This document shows positions 9,501 through 14,156 of a stretch of DNA of 14,156 nucleotides, one piece after another. The stretch is from NCBI GenBank assembly GCA_964610765.1, contig CAZSWS010000069.1, positions 1 through 14,156 of the forward strand, written 5' to 3'. Both the position numbers and the translations under genes were made by a program. The notes beneath the pieces were generated by a model that was given only the letters and a program-made list of their open reading frames with translations, had not been told where the DNA came from and searched no databases. Source of the DNA: CAZSWS01 sp964610765 (GTDB lineage Bacteria > Bacteroidota > Bacteroidia > Bacteroidales > Tannerellaceae). How positions within the stretch are numbered: the stretch's first letter is position 1; every line of letters begins with the position of its first letter.

Positions 9501-9686
9501 ACCGTTAATATCCGTAATTGCAGCTGTTGTTGGAGATTCTTTCACAACTACATTTACACCGATTAAAGGCTCATTGTTTGCATCGGTTACTGTTCCAGTT
9601 ACCTCTATTCGCTGATGAGTTTCCTGTGAAAAACTTTTATTAGAAAAGCCCAATATAATGGCTATAATGATTATAATTTGTTTCAT
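6567..9686 (-). CDS. susC: SusC/RagA-family TonB-dependent outer-membrane transporter
   Basis: A 1039-residue SusC homologue that imports oligosaccharides across the outer membrane using TonB energy. Residues 1-20 are a signal peptide (cleavage near SFS-Q). Residues 26-100 form a CarboxypepD_reg-like beta-sandwich (IEVTGTVTDANNEPLIGVNV, SYLGYEPQEV). The TonB-box region follows (IDEVVITATGAQKK, 107-119), then the plug (about 120-232) with the SusC signature IEDIETFSVLKDASETAIYG at 199-218 and RGANGVVLITTKRG at 220-233. The remaining roughly 800 residues are a 22-strand-type barrel ending in SITLGLNINF with a terminal Phe, as expected for BAM-assembled porins. An EF-hand-like calcium loop, DVNGDGVIDWND, lies at 851-862. 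There is no N-terminal STN domain, so anti-sigma signalling through this receptor is not expected. It starts 20 nt after the IPT/NHL gene and is followed by susD after 11 nt. Confidence 0.96.
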   Translation of the reverse strand: MKQIIIIIAIILGFSNKSFSQETHQRIEVTGTVTDANNEPLIGVNVVVKESPTTAAITDINGKYRIRMEAYNRLVFSYLGYEPQEVLIKEQRVVNIVMKETSVHTIDEVVITATGAQKKLTVTGAVSTVNVDDLKATPTGSIINALAGNVPGILARQTSGQPGNNVSEFWIRGISTFGAGSSALVLVDGFERDMSQLNIEDIETFSVLKDASETAIYGSRGANGVVLITTKRGKEGKINIDAKVETIYNTRTFTPEFVDGHTYASMMNQARTTRNEEPIFLDQELEILRMGLDPDLLPNVNWKNLLLKDGAWSYKATLNLAGGGSNARYYVSAGYVTDEGMYKTDESLKKDYKTNASHHRWNYRMNADINVTKTTLLRVDFSGILRKQNEPGAWGHDIWKSIMGYNPVASPVIYSNGYIPAYGFAKSDDGDLISFQMNPWVLATQTGYREKWWNETTTNATLEQSLDFITKGLSFIGRFGFDTYNENEIRRVKLPEVWRAERFRDQDGEIVFKRVTTPVEMQQTAGSNGKRREFFEAELHYNRQFNSHNVSSTLKYTQDSEIKTQNVGGDVINAIPKRHRGVAGRIAYNWNNRYFINFNFGYNGSENFALGHQYGFFPAVSGAWNIAEEPIFKDMVWMNMFKIRYSWGKVGNDLMKEGSNEIRFPYLYTINSADHWYNWGDYNFSNSYQVLRYIQPSSNNMTWEVAKKHDVGIDLSLFKDKFYLTVDYFHEQRDGIFMRRHYLPQTAIFDTNPFGNVGSVRTSGVDGNVAFKPSIGEVKLEFRANMTLSKNEVLEKDEENNVYAYQQDKGYRHGQKKGLIALGLFKDYDDIRNSPKQNYGRVQPGDVKYKDVNGDGVIDWNDRVAIGATDKPNFIYGFATSASWKGLDINIHFQGAGRSSFYIGGATAKPFSEGKWGNILTDVPGNYWISKDISGSEKTENTNAKYPRLQYGWNDNNFQESTLWLRNGSYLRIKTVELGYTIPKRITSRFHINNIRFFATGSNLFTWSSFKSWDPELGSSDGSVYPITKSITLGLNINF

Positions 9687-9706
9687 GCTGTTAGAGTTTT
9701 CATAAT

Positions 9707-11119
9707 TTATTTTACGGTGTCATCGATTTGTCTTTCAAGTCCTATGAAACGAATACGACGATTTATGGTGTCATAGATATAGAATTGTTTCGTTTCCTCA
9801 TCATAAGCGATTCCTTGTGGTTGGTCAAATCGCGCTTCAATACGTAAGTCACCGTCAACATACCCCCAATGATTTCCATCTAAACCTGAGCTTCCTCTAC
9901 CCGCATAGGTGGTAACCATGCCTTGTGGGGTTATTTTCCTGATACTTCCTGTGTGTTGATCACATACATAAAAGTCATATTCGTCTTCTAGGCCTTGTTT
10001 TACATATTCTTCATTTTTCACAAAGACTCCCTGCCAAGGGTTGGTGAAGCGACAATTAATCCCAACGCCGTCCAGCCAACCGCTTTGACCATAATAACCG
10101 ACAAATGGTTGAGGAACATCCAGCTTTTTCTCTTTCCAGTTATATGTGCTTTTTACAATTGAATGATTATTGGTGATAATTAAATAGGCATAATTTCCCG
10201 TTGGATGAAAAATAGGATATATTTCGTATCCATTTGCCCAAACTCTAAAAAGTTCTTGTCTTGCTTCACCTGTATTTGGATCTTGTCGCCATATTGAGCC
10301 CGCTTCCCATTGCGAAAAATAGTATTCACCATTTACTGGATGTACCGTAGAGCCATTACAACTTCTGGACCAAGTGACTGCTGTGGCTTGTTTGAAATTG
10401 GTTTCACGTTTTAAGAGTACATTACTAATCCCTTCTTCGCTTCCCTGATCATTAGATATCAGCAGTCCATCTCCATCGGGTGTCCATGTTAATGTGCGTG
10501 GACGTGCAACATTCATTTGTCCATTGGTAATAACAGTGCTTACTTTTTGTTTTTCTAAATCAATTAAACGGATACTAGCTCTGTGTTCTATTGCATAAAT
10601 ATGATTATGGTTTTTAGGATCCATCGTAAGCCAAATTAATTCGTTGAATCCAACAGTTTCAAAAGGACCATCTTCTACTTTATAACTTCCGTCCGGAGCA
10701 ACATATCCACATAATGTTTGAACCATTCTTTTTAAATCATATTTAAACTTTTGGTCTGCAACAGCGACCTGCTTGTTCATGCCTTTGCCTATGGTTACTT
10801 CTATTGTTCCTTCATATGCCTTAGGAGGGACAATACAATAAATGGTTTGTCCATTGCTACCTACTACTTTTGCGTCTATATTACTGATTTTTACAGATAT
10901 AATAGACTCATCTGTCCCGAAGTTTTCTCCATGAATAAAAAGTTGAGTACGAGCAGTACCGTTCTCAGGTGAAATATGAGTAATCTTGATTGGTTTTGAT
11001 GAATCATGGTTTTTTATATCTGCCTTGTCATCTTTACACCCCCAGAAACAAAGGGTGAGTAAAGCAAAGAATAGTAAGGATATAGTCCTTGTTTTTTCAT
11101 TGTTTTTCATTTTTCTCAT
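9707..11119 (-). CDS. IPT/TIG plus NHL-like beta-propeller lipoprotein, first gene of the PUL operon
   Basis: A 470-residue lipoprotein. Two ATGs are possible (11119 and 11110, giving MRKM... or MKNNEK...); both leave a hydrophobic signal ending in CFWGC with Cys28 in the longer form. Residues 44-127 are an IPT/TIG immunoglobulin-like fold (ITHISPENGTARTQLFIHGENFG, with YCIVPP and IEVTIG strands), written here in pieces of the longer stretch. Residues 130-460 are a beta-propeller: IYAIEHRASIRLIDLE, LTWTPDGDGLLIS, and a clear NHL-type blade ARFDQPQGIAYDEE...IYDTINRRIRFI at 429-459. TIG-domain lipoproteins in Bacteroides PULs usually act as surface glycan-binding proteins, with the TIG modules as spacers. 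Here the propeller would be the ligand-binding or catalytic part; a lyase-type or scaffold role cannot be excluded. It is encoded upstream of susC rather than after susD and is the operon's promoter-proximal gene. Confidence 0.88.
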   Translation of the reverse strand: MRKMKNNEKTRTISLLFFALLTLCFWGCKDDKADIKNHDSSKPIKITHISPENGTARTQLFIHGENFGTDESIISVKISNIDAKVVGSNGQTIYCIVPPKAYEGTIEVTIGKGMNKQVAVADQKFKYDLKRMVQTLCGYVAPDGSYKVEDGPFETVGFNELIWLTMDPKNHNHIYAIEHRASIRLIDLEKQKVSTVITNGQMNVARPRTLTWTPDGDGLLISNDQGSEEGISNVLLKRETNFKQATAVTWSRSCNGSTVHPVNGEYYFSQWEAGSIWRQDPNTGEARQELFRVWANGYEIYPIFHPTGNYAYLIITNNHSIVKSTYNWKEKKLDVPQPFVGYYGQSGWLDGVGINCRFTNPWQGVFVKNEEYVKQGLEDEYDFYVCDQHTGSIRKITPQGMVTTYAGRGSSGLDGNHWGYVDGDLRIEARFDQPQGIAYDEETKQFYIYDTINRRIRFIGLERQIDDTVK

Positions 11120-11960
11120 AGTTAATGTGTTGGTTGTATTTAATAAAATCTTTTTAAATTATTTAAAGCTCAAGTACTTTCTAGAATAATTCTTTTGTAT
11201 ACCTCAGTAAATAATAAGTTGAAGTATATTATCGTATAAACTCGAGTGTATGGAGTGATTGTTTTTTAAAGAAACTGCAATAAGAGACTTTTTTAGTGTA
11301 TTTCTGTTTCTTCATATTGATTAAGTTAAAGAAGGATTTGATTTGGTGTGAAAGTTTCCGGTTTTCATTTTTATTTATATGTACTAAAAAGGTTGGAAAT
11401 TAGACTAAATGGTTAAATGTGGCTTTATTATGTGAGTTAGTTGCGAAAATAGTGTTTTTTATTAAGATATAAAAATGTTTTGCAAATTCTTTTATAACTT
11501 TTGTTTTTCTTCGTGCGTGTTGGATAAATTTAAGTTGAAAATATTATGTGGAAATTTATTTTTGAATTATGTGTTTTGATTTTAATTTACTGGTTTAAGT
11601 TGTGTTATTAGTGGTTTTATATCTGGGCTTCAGATGTTGAATATGAAATTTTACTCTGTGGTTTACTTGTAAGTGTTACTGGTTTTTATGAAAAATAGTT
11701 ATGCTAAATTAGCTGAAAAAATTAATATAAAAAGCATTATGCAATTTCAAAAGTATGACTTTTAAACCGATGAAGTGTCGTAATGAGTTGTTTGTCAGTC
11801 GATAGGATCCGCCTTTGTCTGATTGTGTGTTTGGTTCTTTTAACATGTGTGTTGTTGAATTTGTGAATATTAAACACTTTGTATTGAGAGATAGTATCTA
11901 ATTATAAAATGGAAGGCTAGACTTTGCTATTAAGTTTAGGTGTTACTTCTTTTACTTTCT

Positions 11961-11991
11961 CTTGCTTTTGGTGTTAAGTGAATTATATTTG
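11961..11991 (+). promoter_or_regulatory. Candidate Bacteroides sigma-ABfr promoter, distal, upstream of the ComB-like gene
   Basis: A perfect -7 element TATATTTG lies at 11984-11991, with CTTG (3 of 4 matches to TTTG) at 11961-11964, a spacing of 19 nt as expected for Bacteroides primary-sigma promoters. It would give a leader of roughly 95 nt. AT-rich sequence produces such matches by chance, so this is tentative. Confidence 0.3.
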
Positions 11992-12030
11992 TTCTTTTTA
12001 GGTACTTTCGTAACTATTCGCAAAGAGGGG

Positions 12031-12061
12031 TTTTTTTATGCATATTTAGCGTATATATTTG
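12031..12061 (+). promoter_or_regulatory. Candidate Bacteroides sigma-ABfr promoter, proximal, for the ComB-like gene
   Basis: A perfect -7 element TATATTTG lies at 12054-12061, with TTTT (3 of 4 matches to TTTG) at 12031-12034, 19 nt upstream. Transcription would begin near 12068 and leave a leader of about 28 nt before the ATG at 12096, a typical distance. This is the better placed of the two rightward candidates. Confidence 0.42.
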
Positions 12062-12095
12062 TACTGATTACTGATAGCTAACTCTTAATGTAAAA

Positions 12096-12842
12096 ATGAA
12101 TACGATGACAGTTGATGTGTGTTTTTCTCCGGCATTATATAATGTATACCACAATCCGGAAGCAGTTGTGATAGTGGTGGATATCTTTCGGGCTACGACA
12201 ACTATTGCTGCCGCTTTCCATAATGGCGCTGCCAGCATTCGTCCTGTTGCTACGGTGCAAGAGGCTGAACAATATAAAGAAAAAGGTTGGCTGGTAGGTG
12301 CGGAACGCAATGTTAGGCGATGTGCCTTTGCCGATTTTGGTAACTCCCCATCTGATTATTCACCTGAAATGGTGGTTGGGAAAGATATCGTCTTTACTAC
12401 TACGAATGGCACGAAATCGATAACAGCTGCTCGTGAAGCATATCGTGTAATAACCGGTGCATTTATTAATTTAGAGGCAGTAGTAAGCTATTGCACTTCA
12501 CATGGGCGTGACGTAGTGGTTTTATGTTCTGGTTGGGAGGATAAAATCAACTTAGAAGACACGCTCTTTGGAGGAGCTGTCGCTCAACGGTTGCTTGATA
12601 AAGGTTATAAGTTAAAAGGCGACGGGGCTGTTATGGCTTATGAATTATGGGAACGACATCATACAGATATCTTGTCCTTACTCAATCAGAGTGAACACAT
12701 GGTGCGTCTACGAAAGAATGGTTTAGAAAGTGATGTTGCTTATTGTTTACAGATGGATTTACTTACAGTTGTTCCTGAACTGACTATTACAAGCGATACA
12801 CTCATATTATACAATAACTTAAATACAATACACCATGAATGA
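12096..12842 (+). CDS. comB: ComB-family 2-phosphosulfolactate phosphatase
   Basis: A 248-residue member of the ComB family, Mg2+-dependent phosphatases that convert 2-phosphosulfolactate to sulfolactate plus phosphate (EC 3.1.3.71), cytoplasmic. Family motifs are present in order: VDIFRATTT at 28-36, GAER at 68-71, FGNSP at 81-85, TTTNGT at 101-106, CSGW at 144-147 and LEDTLFGGA at 153-161. The length matches the family. In methanogens ComB serves coenzyme M synthesis; bacterial homologues are often annotated this way without a known pathway, and no ComA- or ComC-like gene is visible here. The ATG at 12096 is used; an in-frame ATG three codons on (12105) is also possible. Its last 8 nt overlap the next gene (ATGAATGA), so the two are translationally coupled and probably work on related substrates. 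Sampled G+C is higher than in the PUL genes, fitting core-genome origin. Confidence 0.9.
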   Translation: MNTMTVDVCFSPALYNVYHNPEAVVIVVDIFRATTTIAAAFHNGAASIRPVATVQEAEQYKEKGWLVGAERNVRRCAFADFGNSPSDYSPEMVVGKDIVFTTTNGTKSITAAREAYRVITGAFINLEAVVSYCTSHGRDVVVLCSGWEDKINLEDTLFGGAVAQRLLDKGYKLKGDGAVMAYELWERHHTDILSLLNQSEHMVRLRKNGLESDVAYCLQMDLLTVVPELTITSDTLILYNNLNTIHHE

Positions 12843-13833
12843 CAAACAAGTACGTTTTGGTATAATTGGTACAAACTTTATAACAGATACGGTTATAAAC
12901 GATGGTAGACAAGATGAACGATTTGTAGTAACAGCTGTCTGTTCACGTACACGCGAGCGTGCCGAAGAATATGCTTCAAAACAGCACATACCGCATGTCT
13001 TTACTTCACAAGAAGAAATGGCAAAAAGCCCTCTGATTGATGCCGTATATATCGCCTCTCCAAATGCATTTCATGCACGTCAAACGAAACTATTTCTAGA
13101 ACACGGAAAACATGTGCTATGTGAAAAGCCACTGGCTTCCAATGTCCGTGAAGCTCGAGAGATGATAGAGGTAGCTCGTAAAAACCAGGTGGTTTTAATG
13201 GAGGCTATGAAGCCAACCCTAACTCCAGCTTTTGGTGCTATTCGTACGAATCTATCATCTATTGGTACAATTCGTCGTTATTTTTCTTCTTATTGTCAGT
13301 ATTCATCTCGCTATGATAAACTAAAAGAAGGTATTGTATTGAACGCTTTCAAGCCGGAGTTGAGTAATGGAGCAATGATGGATATCGGTATTTATACAAT
13401 TTATCCTATGGTTGTGCTTTTTGGTCGTCCGCAGAAAATCATCGCGTCCGGCATGTTGCTTTCTACCGGTGTAGATGGGCAGGGAACTGTTACGTGCCAA
13501 TATGATGGGTTTGATGCCACAATATTATATAGCAAAATAGCAGACTCTGCTTTACCTACGGAAATTCAAGGTGAAGAAGGTATAATTTTGTGCGACCGGA
13601 TAAACCTTATAGGACATGTTGAATTGAAGCCTCGGAAGGGAGAACTTCAGGATATAACCCCTGTTAAAGAACATGATGAATACTTTTATGAGGTAAAAGA
13701 ATTCATTGACTTAATCTTGTCCGGCAAGCAAGAGTCATTAGTCAATAGCCATGAAAATAGCTTGATAACCCTGGAGATTATTGATGAAGTGAGAAGACAA
13801 TTAGGAGTAATTTACCCGGCAGATTTAAACTAA
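12835..13833 (+). CDS. Gfo/Idh/MocA-family NAD(P)-dependent oxidoreductase
   Basis: A 332-residue cytoplasmic oxidoreductase of the glucose-fructose oxidoreductase/inositol dehydrogenase family. The N-terminal Rossmann fold starts VRFGIIGTNFIT (residues 6-17; GxxGTN in place of the usual GxGxxA/G), followed by VTAVCSRTRERAEEYA. The family EKP motif sits at 97-99 (VLCEKPLASN), its Lys being the usual catalytic residue. The second-domain motif GAMMDIGIYTIYP (179-191) has Tyr187 where many sugar dehydrogenases have His, as in the dihydrodiol-dehydrogenase-like subgroup; EAMKPTLTPAF (123-133) also fits that subgroup. The substrate cannot be deduced. The ATG overlaps the end of the ComB-like gene by 8 nt, and a GH43-like gene follows after 33 nt without a terminator-like structure, so all three may be one operon. 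Confidence 0.92.
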   Translation: MNDKQVRFGIIGTNFITDTVINDGRQDERFVVTAVCSRTRERAEEYASKQHIPHVFTSQEEMAKSPLIDAVYIASPNAFHARQTKLFLEHGKHVLCEKPLASNVREAREMIEVARKNQVVLMEAMKPTLTPAFGAIRTNLSSIGTIRRYFSSYCQYSSRYDKLKEGIVLNAFKPELSNGAMMDIGIYTIYPMVVLFGRPQKIIASGMLLSTGVDGQGTVTCQYDGFDATILYSKIADSALPTEIQGEEGIILCDRINLIGHVELKPRKGELQDITPVKEHDEYFYEVKEFIDLILSGKQESLVNSHENSLITLEIIDEVRRQLGVIYPADLN

Positions 13834-13866
13834 GAATATTGCTAAAAACCTTAAACCTTAAGTCTA

Positions 13867-14156
13867 ATGAATAGTAGATGTTTAGTATTTATTTCAACTT
13901 GTATACTTTTTGTGTTGTTTAGTCTGAACCTTTCTGCTCAAGAGCAAATGATGTTTGGTGACACAACACGGCTAGGGCGTCCTTTTTCCAAAGATCCTCA
14001 GGTGTTGAAGTTTAAAGGAAGTTATTGGATGTATTACTCTATTCCACCCAACCAGACCTACGATGGTTGGGGAATAGGAATTGCTAAAAGTAGCGATTTG
14101 CATCACTGGGAAAGAGTAGGGGATATACTACCTGAAGCCAGTTATGAAAAGAAAGG
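13867..14156 (+). CDS. GH43-like secreted glycosidase, N-terminal part (partial)
   Basis: The first 96 codons of a gene running off the right edge. The ATG at 13867 gives a signal peptide of about 24 residues (FISTCILFVLFSLNLSA, cleavage before QEQ). The mature start has MFGDTTRLGRPFSKDPQVLK, then GSYWMYYSIPP and IGIAKSSDLHHWERVG. The KDPQV segment with Asp43, the WMYYS strand and the S(S/T)DLxxW motif are typical of five-bladed beta-propeller glycosidases of clan GH-F/GH-J (GH43, GH32 and relatives), where this first Asp is the catalytic base or nucleophile. The acid catalyst lies outside the window. GH43-like arabinosidase/xylosidase is the most likely group, but related unclassified propeller hydrolases fit too. 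It probably acts in the periplasm on a glycan linked to the neighbouring PUL. Confidence 0.75.
   Translation, partial: MNSRCLVFISTCILFVLFSLNLSAQEQMMFGDTTRLGRPFSKDPQVLKFKGSYWMYYSIPPNQTYDGWGIGIAKSSDLHHWERVGDILPEASYEKK

Larger units (their letters stand above)
11120..12095. other. Non-coding divergent intergenic region, AT-rich and strongly strand-asymmetric
   Basis: No convincing gene lies in these 976 bases. By hand count over 11341-11700 there are 70 G and 21 C on the plus strand (about 25% G+C), and T exceeds A by eye. A 28-codon minus-strand ORF (11315-11229, MKKQKYTKKV... ) is the only short ORF with a sensible start that I noted; it is not supported as a gene. The region must carry the PUL promoter reading left. 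The only perfect minus-strand TAnnTTTG I found is TACTTTTG at 11755-11748, without a good -33 element, which would give a leader of about 620 nt. Promoter candidates reading right are listed separately. A 10-bp direct repeat TTACTGGTTT occurs at 11587 and 11676. No tRNA, rRNA or strong hairpin was recognised. Confidence 0.7.

Noticed and set aside
11557..11564. Plus-strand -7 match TATTTTTG with GTTG 19 nt upstream
   Set aside because: More than 500 nt from any plus-strand gene and in very AT-rich DNA, where such matches are expected by chance; kept only as a remote possibility for an sRNA.
11587..11685. 10-bp direct repeat TTACTGGTTT at 11587 and 11676 as an operator or attachment site
   Set aside because: Short, in biased AT/GT-rich sequence, with no palindrome or mobile gene nearby; chance is a sufficient explanation.
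11120..12095. Invertible promoter in the divergent intergenic region
   Set aside because: I looked for paired inverted repeats such as flank Bacteroides invertible promoters and found none of convincing length, and no invertase gene is in the window.
12068..12310. 80-codon minus-strand ORF opposite the ComB-like gene
   Set aside because: It mirrors the motif-bearing N-terminal part of ComB and has no independent support.

Overview
The window looks like a gut Bacteroides (Bacteroidales) chromosome segment. The evidence is a SusC/SusD pair with the family signatures, several lipoproteins with Bacteroidetes-type lipoboxes, AT-rich starts without strong Shine-Dalgarno sites, and -7 elements of the form TAnnTTTG. 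No ribosomal, tRNA, CRISPR, transposase or phage sequence was seen.

Layout. From 11119 down to 1, seven genes run on the minus strand with short gaps and look like one polysaccharide utilization locus (PUL) operon. In transcription order they are: an IPT/TIG plus NHL-like beta-propeller lipoprotein (11119-9707), a SusC-type TonB-dependent transporter (9686-6567), a SusD-type glycan-binding lipoprotein (6555-4513), a DUF1735-like (BT_3987-type N-terminal domain) lipoprotein (4502-3519), a polytopic membrane protein resembling DUF6057 (3400-1655), a PD40/TolB-like propeller lipoprotein with a CxxCH haem-c motif (1649-237), and the first 74 codons of a putative carbohydrate esterase (223-1, cut by the window edge). 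A perfect 16-bp inverted repeat lies in the only long gap of this operon, between the uptake genes and the DUF6057/PD40/esterase genes, and may lower expression of the latter.

Between 11120 and 12095 is an approximately 1-kb non-coding, very AT-rich divergent intergenic region with strong strand asymmetry (G and T on the plus strand). It probably holds the promoters of both directions and perhaps a long PUL leader. On the plus strand follow a ComB-like 2-phosphosulfolactate phosphatase (12096-12842), a Gfo/Idh/MocA oxidoreductase overlapping it by 8 nt (12835-13833), and the start of a GH43-like secreted glycosidase (13867 to the window end).

How it fits together (inference). The surface lipoproteins and SusCD bind and import an oligosaccharide. 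The esterase and the GH43-like enzyme suggest a decorated plant or host glycan. The inner-membrane DUF6057 protein and the haem-motif propeller are an unexplained accessory module. The most striking sequence signal is an in-frame run of ten G (coding strand) inside susD: a slip of one base either way would truncate SusD at about 93 or 116 residues, so it is a candidate phase-variation switch for the whole uptake system.
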